The position numbers and the translations under genes are program-made. Shown in pieces: positions 13,311 to 25,840 of a stretch of DNA of 64,000 nt (position 1 is the first letter of the stretch; every line of letters begins with the position of its first letter). The DNA is from Saxidomus purpurata. Its lineage: Eukaryota; Mollusca; Bivalvia; Venerida; Veneridae. The stretch lies in contig JAFMSR010000013.1 in assembly GCA_022818135.1 (NCBI GenBank), positions 23,582,207-23,646,206 on the forward strand, given 5' to 3'. The notes beneath the pieces were generated by a model. It made no database searches and was not told the origin of the DNA. It saw only the letters and a program-made list of their open reading frames with translations.

Positions 13311-15231
13311 GTATGAGATACTCCTATTGGGAAAGTGATAAGAGTGCCCAAAGAATTATGGTGGCATATTTCTGCAAAACGTTGCCGAGATTATGTCTCA
13401 CTTAATTCATTCCAAATTATCTGAAAAGGAAGAGAACTTATCATAAAACAAAACTTTTCGCGAAAAAATTTTATTTCCGCTACATAATAATTTCATTTAA
13501 AAAAGAACAAAATCGTGATGATAACTTGCCCTCTACTGCAAACGATGATAAATGATAACTGGTGTTGTTTTCATGACATGTTTGCGTTTCAGATAACAAT
13601 AGATATAACATTATAATCAGAATCGTTCTCACTTTTACGTGCTCAGACATCAAAATTTGTTATTTTCACGAAAAGCAAACCTTTTCGCGAAAACGATAAT
13701 TTATATCCAAAAATAAAAGGTTTTCGAGAAAACACTTACTTTCATGAAAATTTTGTTAAGTTAAACTTTAAGTTAGTTTATGCAGAAATAGGCATAGCAG
13801 TAACATTTACTTCACGTATGGCCGTTCGACATATTAATACGACGAACTTTCTTTGAAAATTATCTGGCGAAATGTATGCAGAAATATGCCAAATAAAGAA
13901 AAGTATTCGAAGTTGTATGTGATATGATGTTTCGAGCACGGTGATATTTGTTATCTAATATTTGTAACATATTATGTATCCTTCATAATGATGAATAAAA
14001 TTATCCACATGTTAAATTTATGCTTCAAATATTCAGTTCGTGTTAAAATTAAATAAATAAAAATTTCTGTATGAATTGTTTATTTCAAAATATAGGTATG
14101 TTCTTAAGGATGCAACATTATAACGAATTCAATCATTTAAAGGCATAGTATGAATATTAAATCTAAACAAATGAATAATTAAGAACACTGCTTGAAGAAC
14201 AGTTAGCAACCACAAGTTTATTTCATTTAAGGGGTAATTAGTTAAACTCCTGATTTGCAAGACTATTTTGCTGGTACAAAAATCAACACGCCCATTTTTT
14301 CCCTTTGTTCCTCCGCCCCTGAAAATCAATACCAAGATTCCAAATGAAAACAAATCAATTTGAAATACTCTATGATTTTATCTTATGCCAAAGTGTCTTA
14401 ATTGATATTCTGCAATTCATAAAGATTTGCATAGACGGAAGTAAACGTACGAAAACTGTCTGAAATTCATAATATAACTATTCTGTCTTTAAGGTAGTTG
14501 ATTTAGAGCAGCCGTAATTTAGACCACAATTAGTGTCAGACGTGCGTTCCAGCACTGTAGTATAAGACAATATGAAGAAAAAGACGAATCTATTATGTCA
14601 CAGACATTGATTTGGAATTATGAGCCATTTGTGATGATATCAGCCAAGAAGATTGATCCACGTCGTTATAACATTTATATCTTAAATGAGGAATTGTTCT
14701 CTTTTTTTAAACCTGTATCCGAGGCTACTCGAATGGCAGTTTAAACAATTTAGTTCAGAACAATATAGCTTTTTTGGCTTTTAGCATTTAATTACCTGGC
14801 ATCACAATATCCGTCAGCATGGCAGAATGCACCATAAACTTGTATAACACTCGTTTTATTTTACGGAAAATCGTTAACCGATTATAAATGTATATAACAT
14901 TCTTATCTTATTGTATTTAGCTATGAGCAAAGTAATTATCTTCATCATGTGTAATAATCATTCATGATCGTTCATTATTTTATTCTAATCAATCACTATT
15001 TTATTCTTTTTTGCATTTTCCCAGTAGTTAAGCACTGTTTATGCGGAGTTGCACTACTCCAAAAGCAGCCTAAATTGTTATCATTATCAAAGATATGTCA
15101 GTTTTAATGTTTATCGATCCTGGTGATCTTTGATATTACTGTAGGACAATAATTACCACAATACCATATCTAATTCACAGGATCAAATAAATTTCACTGA
15201 ATTATAAAATTGAATTTACTGATAGGATAAT
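13311..15231. other. intergenic DNA with CGCGAAAA-type motifs
   Basis: No gene was recognised. The palindrome TTTTCGCGAAAA occurs twice (about 13457 and 13682) in similar surroundings, and related TTCGCGAAAA words occur elsewhere in the window (about 17075 and 35343). It is probably old repeat DNA. Confidence 0.4.
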
Positions 15232-15548
15232 GATATAGAGGATAATTGTTGGTTTCGGTGTAAGATCACGATATAATTTCACCGAGTGGGTACCAAAAGT
15301 GATATTTTCACTCGTGGAGTAGCCACGAGTGAAAATAACTTTTGGTATTCACGAGTGATATAAACGTGATATTACACCGATACCAACAATTTTTCTGTTT
15401 ATTTTATGGTTGAAACTGCTTTTATTGAGTTTGTTTCTATAAAATATCAAAACGTCATAAGAAAACATAATGCAAATGACGTCATTTTAACGACGTCCTC
15501 GTCGCATGGTTTCCAGCATTAATCACGCTCGGTATACTTTTTTAACGT
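15232..15548 (+). mobile_element. fold-back MITE family 1, copy A
   Basis: A near-perfect palindrome at 15245-15391 has ends TTGTTGGTTTCGGTGTAA / TTACACCGATACCAACAA and loop around CGTGGAGTAGCCACG. It is followed by a shared single-copy-like tail (ATTGAGTTTGTTTCTATAAA ... CATGGTTTCCAGCATTAATC) to about 15548. The same arrangement occurs inverted at 47041-47305 and decayed at 60568-60797, so the palindrome plus tail is one mobile unit. It encodes nothing. Confidence 0.8.
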
Positions 15549-15569
15549 AAGTCCGGGTTGAAGAAAAAA

Positions 15570-15632
15570 CAGTGAAAATAAAAATGATAATCCACTGTAT
15601 CAAAACGGTGGATAATAACTTTTATTTCACTG
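15570..15632. repeat. hairpin
   Basis: CAGTGAAAATAAAA ... ATCCAC pairs with GTGGAT ... CTTTTATTTCACTG. This is a separate inverted repeat directly after fold-back copy A, and perhaps part of the same larger element. Confidence 0.6.
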
Positions 15633-16224
15633 AGAAAACTCTATAAATCACTGGAAAACATAAAATAGGGAACCATGTTCTATTCACTCTAACATAATGT
15701 TTACATATGCCGTTCTTTCGTATTCAAGTCACTACCTAATGAAAAAGAGTTGCCAGAAAGTGTTTCTTATTTTTTGCAGTATCATTGAAAAATGAATGCA
15801 CTATATGTCGAACATGTACATCAATCTAAAAGCAAAGTTAGGGATCTGTATCTGTATTGTTACTCGAAATTATCTCACTAATGAGAAAATGTTATCGAGG
15901 GTGGGTGGGCGCTTTATGTTAGATGTTAATCGCGCGATAATAAAGGTCATTTCCACCAGTACATGTAAGACATCTTTCTTGGTAATATAAGAGCTACTTG
16001 TAATTGTGATACTGGGACTTTCATGTTAATAACATGAGAGTATTTTAACTGATCTGAAGTGCATGTATACAGCAAACTCGAAAGAGATGCCCCTGTGGAT
16101 CAATCAACTGTCGTACAATTACGATTATATTTACATAACTTCATATTTAGTGCGAATGCGAACAGATAATGTACTCATTCAGCGTATGAAAATTAATCAA
16201 TTTCGTAGCAATAGCTTGTTATCA
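15633..16224. other. intergenic DNA, nothing recognised
   Basis: Only short frames without resemblance to known families. No repeat structure was noticed. Confidence 0.4.
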
Positions 16225-17837
16225 AATAATAAAAATTATTTTGACTAAGAATAATTTGCTTTATTTTCGAGAATCAACTGCGGCGTTTTGTCGCTAGGCA
16301 ATGACTGGCTCCACTTCTTTCCTTTACTTGGCCTATTAAATAACCCACTAATCTTGAAACCAATATCATGTGACGTGTACATTGCATAGCCGTATAAATA
16401 CGCAAATCCCGTGCTGTATGTTCAGTTTTCAAAGTCGTCAACCGATACACTCAACTGAAACTGACCCACCCGCCACACGGGTTATTATTATTATTATAAA
16501 GGGTTATTATTACTTTTCACATCACGTTAATGCACTGTATTTGATCAACTGCTCTGTATTAACTATTTTTTGTTAACAAAATGATTATCTAGGAGCAGTT
16601 TTACTGTTTTCTGTAGCTCTGTACTTGCAGGTTTTGCCACTTATGTGCTTGAAAGAAAGGTCCTATCAGACAAGAGAATGCCTTTAACACGCTCAATACC
16701 TTCAGCAGGTCTAACGCTGGGAACTTACATCGTGCAGGAACTAACCGGAGTCACAACGGACACGGCAAATAACCATACAATTGGAGCGTTTTTCCTTAAG
16801 TCCATAAACATTATGAACAGTTGTTGGATTTATCATTTGCGTATGTGCACGAAAGACTCTTGAAAACTCGGTAGACCTGTGAAGTGTTATTTGATACTGG
16901 CATTCCTTACATTGCAAAAAATGTGTGAATATTCTAATCATGGATCTTAAAATCAACTCGTTGACGTTGTTTATATTCATTTTTATGCTATAAGGAAACA
17001 AGACTGTGTTTCATTACACACATGAAGTTGTTTCTGTTTACCAATAAATATTCATGTGCATTGGTCTTACAATGTCGCTCGTTTCGCGAAAAATCTAAGG
17101 AAACCGAAAGGCGATCAGGCGCGTCAAAATTTAAATGCACCGTCTTTTGGCGTGTTTCTTTCAAATCAGTTATGTTACATGCACCATACTTTGGCGTGTT
17201 GCTTTCAAATCAAGTTCGTGGCCAGGTGGCTGGGGTTGAATAGGTTCTGCCCTAGTGTTTGGCGAAATCTAGTTGGTATTGCTGTATTGCTGTATATACT
17301 GTATATACTGCGTTCTCAACCCCCTTCGCATGCAACTCTGAACTTATCTTTACGCAGTGGTTCACATGGTGGTTGTCAGTTGTTTCTGGATACACGGCAA
17401 TGGCTGGTGGCTATCATGTGACACCACTGGCTCCGTCGTTGCAGTGCATTGCCATCTGGTATCAGTGTACTCGGGTACATCTGTCACGTTCTCGGTGCTA
17501 CAGGGTTACACGGTGCTACACGGCATGTTCAGTGAATGTGGTGTTAATGTTACATCTCAAGTATACCTTAAGTACATTTTGTATTGCAACGTTAAGTTTA
17601 GTTTTTAGTTTACGTGGTATTGTCGTGGCGCGCCTGGTTTCCTTTCGGTTGAAGTTAGTTATTGCTTCGAGCGGCCAACAAAACCCAATCTTAATTTTTA
17701 CACAAACAAGTGTATCAGATTTATGTTTGTTGAAGTACGAACTATTAAATTTATAAACTATCTGTTGTTGTTGGAAACTGTTTTAATAAAGATGAACACA
17801 AAGCATGGTGTTTTAGCTGGTTCGAGTATTAAAATAA
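16225..17837 (+). mobile_element. 1.6-kb dispersed repeat with Pol II promoter, copy 1
   Basis: This is nearly the same sequence as 34508-36136 and in the same orientation. At its 5' side TATAAATA (16393-16400) stands about 31 bp before an initiator TCAGTT (16422-16427), the ideal metazoan TATA-Inr spacing. At its 3' side AATAAA (17785-17790) lies about 47 bp before the end. Within it, a 40-bp motif (GCACCxTxCTTTGGCGTGTT) is repeated twice near 17135-17210. Frames inside (for example 17056-17421 and 17259-17756) are not conserved as proteins between copies. Ends share a short inverted TTATTTT. It could be a solo LTR or a non-autonomous DNA element. I could not classify it. Confidence 0.8.
16393..16427 (+). 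promoter_or_regulatory. TATA box plus initiator of the 1.6-kb repeat (copy 1)
   Basis: TATAAATA and an arthropod-style initiator TCAGTT are at canonical spacing. The arrangement is fully conserved in copy 2 (34676-34710), which suggests the repeat family was selected for transcription from this point. Confidence 0.65.
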
Positions 17838-19076
17838 CTTTGGTTTATGAGTATTGCAAGCTGTAAATGATTAGCATTGTGGATTGTTTTGCTTTTCCGT
17901 TTTTCAATATGGCACAAATGTATTACCTTATAGTTATGTAACTGAATAAGGCATTTACTATCTCGATGGCACCCATGTTTATTGGTTTTTCGTGTTAATA
18001 TTTAAATAAAAAATGCAGTTGCCGGTATTTACCAATTTATAACACTATTGACTTAAAACACGAACATGTTTATACAAAGCATGGCATATAAATTGACTTG
18101 AGTAGTATCTGTTTTCTTTGACCTCTATTGAAATGAAAATAAAAACGCTGTTTTTATTTAGTCTGAATCAGATAAAGTCCAACTTTTGGAAATTTAGGTT
18201 TTAGTTCACCCTCTTTTTCTATGTAATATTGTTGAAGTACAAGCCTATGGTTGATTTGACATCGCAAATAAGATACCGGTATATTTTGTTTGCAACTAAA
18301 TACAAATTGTGTGCATGCCATTTTATTGTTAACAGGACTGGTATGTATATGATTAAATCAATAAAGGAAAAAACTTGTTAAAGATATTACCTTCGGACTC
18401 AAATTTTTGATAAAAATTGCAACTGTTTTAAGTCATTGTAATGTAAAAAAGTCATTGATTATATTTCTAAACCATACGCTGTTTCCAGTCAGTAAAACAG
18501 TTCAATTACATAACAACTGATTGTTAGCAAGTGCATTTAAGGTGGTGGACTGAGGTACGCGTAACATCAGAGTATACATACCACAAGTTGCCTGACAGAG
18601 AACTCGGTTCGAGATCTCTTGGTTACTAAACAAACGCCTTAAACGGTACCCAATACTCCAAAGAATAATCTGTTGACGAACTTCGTGCCAAACCCATATG
18701 AACATTTTTACATGTTTATTAGTCAAAGGATAAATTCTTTATCTGTTTAAACTCAGCTATATAGAAATTCGACCTGGTTATGATTAATATAAATGCATAC
18801 TTTATTTCTGACAAGCATACATAAAATATTCATCTAAAATTAAAAATTTATTGTGTTTGTGAAGCGACTTATCTACTAAACTGCACGAAATGTAAAACAT
18901 AAAATACGAATTTGGCATAAAACAAGTGCAGAAAGAGCGTCGCTGATTTGTTCTAGTTTGTTCACTTCAGTGTATATTTTAATGATAAATTTATATTTAC
19001 TGGAAATTTACGGTAGTTGTTACAATGTACTGTTTAATAGACATAGACCAAAATTGCTTTTGCTTATAAATACATA
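17838..19076. other. intergenic DNA with a possible tRNA-like remnant
   Basis: Mostly featureless. A box B-like CGGTTCGAGATCTC at about 18604-18617, with GGTGGACTGAGG about 60 bp upstream, might be a decayed SINE head. I do not consider it firm. Confidence 0.35.
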
Positions 19077-19442
19077 CTTTAATGGGACATACCCTACATC
19101 CTCGAAACATAGGTTATGTGTTCAATGAACGTAAAATGATAGATAAATACAATTTCAAAGAAGAACCTATGGCGAGAAATGTCTCATTTTCCACAATTAA
19201 TTAATATAGAGGCCTTCTGTATTAAACAGCATCCACCTATTTATTGTACAACAACAATTTTACATAGATTATTAAATGGTTACCACTACTGCAGCATATT
19301 TTAAACCGCTGATCTTATCGATAATGACTGGAATGCATAGCTGATACTTTTATGTTAAGTTATAATACTTCCAAAGATTATATTATTTATGTTTTGGAGG
19401 TTATTCAGTTTGGCATCAGTTACACGGTAAGTCTCTTTAAAC
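19077..19442 (+). mobile_element. MITE family 2 (TTTAAAGG ends), copy 1
   Basis: The ends are about CTTTAATGGGACATACCCTA and its approximate inverse (GGTAAGTCTCTTTAAA). The body matches 56827-57204 along its length (for example GTGTTCAATGAACGTAA and GTTATAATACTTCCAAAGAT). It is non-coding, about 366 bp, with short terminal inverted repeats, typical of a non-autonomous DNA transposon. Confidence 0.8.
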
Positions 19443-21938
19443 AATACTCTAAGAAGATCGTGAAAAAGGTAATAAAATTAAACTGCTTTGTCACTTGTGT
19501 GATTTGTCAATAAAAACAATACCAATACATACAGCTTGTTACAGAGAATCATCCAATGCAAGTTGTAATCATTTTGCACCGCCTCCTTCCTCCTTCCAAA
19601 CAAAAAACAAAAACAAGACAGAGAGATTTAAACACATTTTAGGCAAGGAGAAGCCAATTTACCTCACAATGTAAAATTAGTAGAGGAATTGAAGGATCTT
19701 TTCATCAACAAATTAGTTTCCTTATCGTGGTTTTGCTCTACTTTTCTTTTCGAATGCTCTTAGAAATTTTTGATACATGTATATTTGAACATTTTAGAAT
19801 AGTCTGATCGACACAGTAATAAAATAGTTCACATTACAAAACAGCGTTCACACAATCTGATACCTTATTTTATAAAATATGTGTTTTGAAGAGCATTTTG
19901 TATCATACATCCAACAGCGTTCAAACAATCTGATACCTGAAGTGTTTGGATGAGAAATCTATATCATACATCCAAAAGTTGATGTAATCATCACTATGTT
20001 TAAGATATTGATTCCCGACTAATAAACTCTTTTTATTTGCGATCTTTCAGTTTAAATATATGATACCACGCAATGCATCGTGCTGCATAATAACGTGCGA
20101 TATTGCTAACTTCATTTGGATTAATGTAAAGAAATTTAACGTTTGGCGACACGCGATACAAGGAAATTGTCTTTAATCCATCCTAAGATTTCATGCATTG
20201 AAATGGAACTGTTATTGATTCTTGTAAAGTACTTTAATGAATGACATTACGAAACCTTGGAGACTGTCTTTAATTCATATTTTTATCAAACAATGAGATA
20301 ATGGAGCTGTTAAAAATAGGATCAGTAAATTTTTTGACAATAACAAGACGTTTCAGCTTGTAAAACTTTATCAAAATAAAATAAGTCTGTGTATCATAAC
20401 TTATCCCTGAAGGATTTTGAACAGACAATTTATCAAGCCAATTTTATACAATTCATTACGAAGATGCAATGATTCTTTATACAACTGATTTTAGACATCA
20501 TGTTTTCATTTCAGGCAATGCAACTAGACCACCATGATATGTTACAATTTTGCTGTTTGATTAGTGTAAAAAAATTATTTACACGGCACCTGGCATCAAA
20601 ACGCAAGTAATAGTTCGAAACTGTCAATAAAAAGTTATTCTGAAGTGATAATAAAACATAAAAGAATATACTTGTATTTGTAATAATTCATCGTATAAAA
20701 AACAAAATAAGATGCAGTCCTGACAACTTTTTGTTTCCATATGAACAGTCTTGTATTAAAATTGAGTCACTTTTGCATGATGTGTATTGATAAAGTGTAT
20801 ATTTAAAATAAAAGCACCACGAATAGAACTATAGAGCTAACGAGGAAAATCGGTTACATACAAGTTTAAAGGTATAACACGGTTTGTAATCTAGTATAAT
20901 GTAACGATTGAATTTGTCAGAAAATTGCATTCTGTCAATGGCAGATGTACTAAAAACTGTCATTCGCTTCTCGAAAAGCACTTAGTCTGGTCATGAGAAT
21001 TTCCTGATAATGGCTGTTTTAATTGGGTAAAATTATTTTCTTCAATACATTTTACTCACCGGCTCTCTTTGGAATTTCGAAAATTACCTCAGTAGATATT
21101 TAGATCCTAAAATATCTGCAGATAATCTGTGACAAATGTCTTTATTTTAGACTACTTGTAAAAACCGGATAGCAATATTTATATGTTCAGAATCACTTTC
21201 TACACCTTTCAATATCTTGTGAACCAGTTAGTTCTATCATCCATCTTTGTATGCTAAGTATAGCAGATTTTAACGTGGTGGTTTTGTTTTGAACAAATAA
21301 TGTTTCATTTTGGTTTAGTTTCAAGTCTTCCGCTTAGAAAACAAACGCGCAGTTCTATTGCAGCCAAAGGTTTTAATATGATGCCAGTTAATAAGAACTT
21401 TATTAGAAGCCTCGCTCTATTTTAATTACATCTGATTTAGATCAGCATGCATTAAAGACGTAAATGACAATACATTTACAAAAATGAAATCTAAGAGTCG
21501 CAGTGATTTTCATCTTGAAATAATCAATTTTCTGTTTAGTGCTTGAGTTTTATCAGCACAATTTCCTAAAATGCCTATTATTTCGGATAGCACTGACAAA
21601 CAACTGGGCATGGCTTCGTTAGTTTCCAAATTTTGCTTTGGTCTTCTTAGAATAAAGCAGTTAGTTGACTCATGCCGGTGTGGAACAAATGAAAAATTTA
21701 TAAAGCTATTTTCAACCCAAAACTGATATACCCATGACAAATGCATACAACTTATATGAGACATCCGTATTCGTTATCAGATTTTTAAAATTTCAATATA
21801 GAATTTACAAATCCTAAAATACAGGAACGGATCCAACTTGGTATATTTGTAAATTTGTAAATGAGAACACTAAAAGGTTAAGATAATCATACAGTGAGTT
21901 CTTCTTTCCATAAAACACAACAATGTATTATGCATGAC
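19443..21938. other. intergenic DNA, nothing firmly recognised
   Basis: No coding or RNA feature is supported. A short direct repeat (CAGCGTTCACACAATCTGATACC / CAGCGTTCAAACAATCTGATACC) occurs near 19841 and 19914. The 84-codon minus-strand frame at 21510-21764 has no recognisable domain. Confidence 0.4.
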
Positions 21939-21939
21939 A

Positions 21940-22095
21940 CCAAGGTAGCTACAAGGTCAAAGTCGTGCTTCCGTAAGTACTCAAACCACGAGTTCTATCC
22001 CCGATCAGGAAACTTAAGGTGTCACTGCGACATTGGTCAAGGCACCTGATATCGCATGTGCCTCAGTTTACACAGCTGTAAATGGCTACAACAAA
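21940..22095 (+). mobile_element. tRNA-derived SINE with conserved body
   Basis: A box B-like ACGAGTTCTATCCCC is followed by a SINE body (TAAGGTGTCACTGCGACATT ... CTCAGTTTACACAGCTGTAAATGG). From memory, the closing CTCAGTTTACACAGCTGTAAATGG motif is frequent in invertebrate tRNA-derived SINEs. It has no coding capacity and is transposed by LINE machinery. Confidence 0.65.
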
Positions 22096-22138
22096 TGAAA
22101 TTTGCTAGCTGTACTTTGATTATGTCATGGATAGTGTC

Positions 22139-22581
22139 TCGAAAATAATACGATTACATAACTCACGGTGGGGAATCAAGTGATCAAAATAATCTCTAAA
22201 CAAAAGTAAATCTATGAAAAATGTTTAAAAATACTGAAAAGCTGTTTAGCTTTCAATATGAAATGTAGCCTATCATATGGCAACATTAGCGTATTCTAAA
22301 GCTACACAGATCTAAATCGTAGTCTCCGTCCGATTGTGATAAACACTTCAGACACTGAACTAATTTATTTTTGAGGTGTTCAGCACAATCAGAAGGTGAT
22401 TGTTGTTGAGACCTGAGTAGTTCTAGAAAACGTTAAATTAAATGTTGTCATAAGATAGGCTACTTTTTATATTCACAACTAAACGGTTTTTATCATTTTC
22501 TAACATTTTTCATATATTTACTTTTGTTTAGAGATTATTTTGATCATGTGATTCCCCACCATGTAACTTGTTTCGAAAATC
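22139..22581. mobile_element. 440-bp fold-back element
   Basis: Left arm (TCGAAAATAATACGATTACA ... GGTGGGGAATCAAGTGATCA ... AATCTCTAAACAAAAG) and right arm (CTTTTGTTTAGAGATTATTT ... TGATTCCCCACCATGTAACT ... TTTCGAAAA) are inverse. Pairing continues inward through GTAGCCTATCATATGGCAAC / GTTGTCATAAGATAGGCTAC to a small centre near 22365. The whole unit is a long imperfect palindrome, as in fold-back or MITE elements. Confidence 0.85.
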
Positions 22582-23755
22582 GAGGTGAAACTTATTACTA
22601 GTACATGTACCATAAACTACTTAGGCTGAATGCAGATTGACAAGTTTGGATGTTGAAAGGTTACATCTAATGTCCAAATATGCTGAACATATGCATTTTA
22701 AATGTCAACCATGACTTTTTCTTCCCAATACATTTCAGTACTATTTTAGCTTAACTTTAGCTTAAATATGAATGTACCTTACTACGACTGATACTGCATT
22801 CCTTTAATACCTTCATTTGCAAGACTTAGTGTCATGAGTGATTCACGGGCATTTGAGAGAAGCTCAAAACTTTCACCTATTTTTTCTATATTCTTTGCTT
22901 TTCACTTGTCAAAACCAGAGAGAAACTGCAAAATAGACTACGGTCCTGTTTGTAATTGCTGCGTTACGTTGAGATGTTCATAAAACTAAAAGAAAGAAAT
23001 AATGATGTCTGAGTTATAACCATCTGCTAAAATAAACTACACATTACACGTCTATCCTTCTAGCAAGATGGTCATACTTGCCTTATATTGCTCGCTAGAG
23101 TACCATGATTGTTCGAAATGAAAAGGTCAGTTTTTATTAAGGTAAGACAAAAGGTGACCTGGACACAGTTAACCGTCATATATTTTCACTCAATATGAGT
23201 CATGTACAGTGTACACTGAAAGAAGTTAATTCTTATATGGAGTTTTATAGAAATTAAAAGACGCTAAAATCCGATGTCACAGGTTAGGCGGCATGGGCCG
23301 AGCTAAGGTACTGTTATTCGCGTCTTGTCTTAACATGACTTCTGATCCAACGAAATGAGATTTTTAATAAATCATTGGTCCATAACACTTTACAGGCTGG
23401 TCCGATCTGATCCAAAATTAATATCGACCAAAATTTGTTATTTCATACACATACCATTCGAATATTGTTATAGTTTCTACAAATGTCTTAAATGCTGTTG
23501 ATGTACACAAGGTCAAATATAGCAATTTTGTTATTCAGCTAAAATTATTGTGTATATTTGTATAATCAAACTCACCCGAGGTCAAGCTGTCAATTACATA
23601 TACGTCTCACAATCTGCGGCCCTCTATTGGTGAATGTTTTTCCCGCTTCTTTCGACGAATACAAGTTCTAGCTCTTCAACTGAAGGGTATCATCCTGTAT
23701 GCCACCATTGAGTATTACTGCGTTATGCTTTTGGCATATGTCCGATTATTATATA
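22582..23755. other. intergenic DNA, nothing recognised
   Basis: No gene, tandem repeat or clear inverted repeat was seen. Confidence 0.4.
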
Positions 23756-23893
23756 AATATCATATGCACTTGAGGGTGATACATGTAGCAGACTCGAGAA
23801 AAGTAATGTCAAATGAGGCGAAGCCGAGGTTGACATTTCTTCTCAAGGGTTCACAATATCTGCTATTACCCTCAAGTGCATGTGATATTTAAT
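23756..23893. mobile_element. fold-back element with GAGGCGAAGCCGAGG centre
   Basis: Arms AATATCATATGCACTTGAGG / CCTCAAGTGCATGTGATATT and TGTCAAATGAGG / CCGAGGTTGACA pair around the central GAGGCGAAGCCGAGG at 23815-23829. The size is about 138 bp and it is non-coding. The same centre occurs in the element at 53706-53886. Confidence 0.8.
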
Positions 23894-24047
23894 TTATTAT
23901 ACCGAAAAACTACGAATTAAGAAATTGACAATATTGATATAAACAAGCGTTACAAATCTAATTCAACGAAATAACAAAACTGAAACAAGTACAATAACAT
24001 TACATATGTTATTTACAGAACTATAACAATTTTAAACAGAAAGGTAT

Positions 24048-24085
24048 CACTGTGAGAATTTTTCACATAAAATTATCACAGTGAG
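24048..24085. repeat. hairpin
   Basis: TCACTGTGAGAATTTT pairs with AAAATTATCACAGTGA around a short loop. It is probably the relic of another small fold-back element. Confidence 0.55.
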
Positions 24086-24159
24086 TAAAGATATCACAGC
24101 AAATGTAGCGAGTATCTTAACAACTTGAATGCACTTAGTAATTCTAGTCTTTACTGTTT

Positions 24160-24372
24160 TTGGACCCAACTAATCTGTTTGTAGGCTTACAGAGGTGTAA
24201 CATCATGATGTTACATGGGTAACATCATTTTGGTCGTCTTCTGGAAACGTTCATTGATCCAGACGATATTAATGTAGTAAGTGCCTGATAGGAAATTTTA
24301 TTGGGAACCCAGTAATCTATTTAGACTTACAGGGGTGTAACATCATGATGTTACATGGGTAACATCATTTTT
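24160..24372 (+). repeat. direct repeat of about 65 bp carrying a perfect 20-bp palindrome
   Basis: Two copies about 140 bp apart (about 24167-24232 and 24307-24371) share CCCA.TAATCT.TTT..., CTTACAG.GG and then the perfect palindrome TGTAACATCATGATGTTACA followed by TGGGTAACATCATTTT. No function is apparent. Confidence 0.8.
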
Positions 24373-25825
24373 TGTTCACCGATACGGTATGGGAATTTTA
24401 TATAGGGAAAAGCACGTGAGGTAAAATAATACTATTTGTGACAATGATAGACAAACATATTGTACAATATAATGCCTCAAATAAGTAATGTTATCCTCTA
24501 AGCTAAAAGTGTATACATAATTCACAAACACCAGGGCAGTATGTTCAAAAAAGGAAATTATTTGAATAAATAATCATTTTTGTGACATAAGTATTCGCAG
24601 AATGGCGCCGCGTACTGGAACTGTAAACCATTCCGCTAAATGTCGCGCTGTTAACCGGAAGTAAAATAGGAAGTTATATTGAAATGGTACCTTCTACGAC
24701 AGACCTTAAAAGGATTTAGTTCTATATTGGCAACATCAATAGTCATTTGGGTGTCTGGAGAAAACATCATGTAAGTGTTAATTACTTATAGAAAAAAAGT
24801 GAAACGTCTAAGCAAACATTAACATATCTTCTCTTATACTAGGATTGGTGCAAATATAAAAATACGTTCAAGGACCTGCTTTGCTCAATCATTATATATG
24901 CACTCATTCACTCATTTCCTTTCATTGTTCTGGTGGAAAAACACAACAAAAGATTTACAACTTCCTGTGCAGGACTGATTAGCTATGATAACAAAATAAA
25001 ACATCTGGTCGTTTATCTGCTATAATTTACGGCACCGGAACATGATATCAATACCCCTTTTCTTTCATGAATCCAAGGAGAGGTTCAAGAAATGATTAGT
25101 TTTCTTATACTTTATAGCATAAACATCCTCCCAGGATGTTGCGCATTTCGGAACGATGTTACGCAGACGAACATATTGAAACGGTTGCACGGCGAATTCT
25201 GTTACTGTAATAAATGTCTAAAATACTAGTAGCAACAAACTAGTCAAGTCATATAGGGGATTATACTATATGAACCCAAGAGATAAATAAATAGTGCTTT
25301 GTTGAACCGTATATGTCCCGGAACGTATATATCACACGAGAGAAAATTCGACCGCATATGTCACACGTGTGATATATTCGGTCGAAAATAGTCTTCGCGT
25401 GAAACGTATATGGCACATAATATGTGATGTATACGTTTGACTTCGAATTTTATAGGAACACGAAAACGAATATCTCACATGCAGAAACAGGCAAATAAAA
25501 ACGAAATTTTCAACCAATACGTCATATTTTGATCAATTTGAAAAAAAAAAAAACATATTTAAAACAATCAAATATGGTTGATTAAGTTATGCCGCATAGA
25601 TTCTGCTTAACACAACCAATTCGATCCGATCGGTCCCAACACATTGTATGGGAACTAGACATTCCCACTCGAAGGTGTGGTCTGTATTATGTCTTTAATT
25701 TGTATAAATAATGTTTGGTCAAATTTCGATCGGGTGTTCTTGAAAGTTATCGACTGCGATCGTGTGGCCTTTGAGTGGTGATCGCACCAGGAAATTATCT
25801 CAGAACCGCATTGGTGACTTTCTGG
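24373..25825. other. intergenic DNA with a possible non-coding first exon
   Basis: No coding region is supported. An ETS-type motif ACCGGAAGT (24654-24662) lies 109 bp upstream of a perfect 5' splice site CAT|GTAAGT (24771), which would fit a non-coding first exon. An imperfect 36-bp palindrome (CGACCGCATATGTCACACGT...) lies at about 25347-25382. Neither is proof of a gene. Confidence 0.35.
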
Positions 25826-25840
25826 CTCTAAAAAATTGGA

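Noticed and set aside
16645..17756. Several 70-165 codon frames in the 1.6-kb repeat
   Set aside because: Frames are broken or shifted between the two copies and show no domain, so conservation is at the DNA level only.
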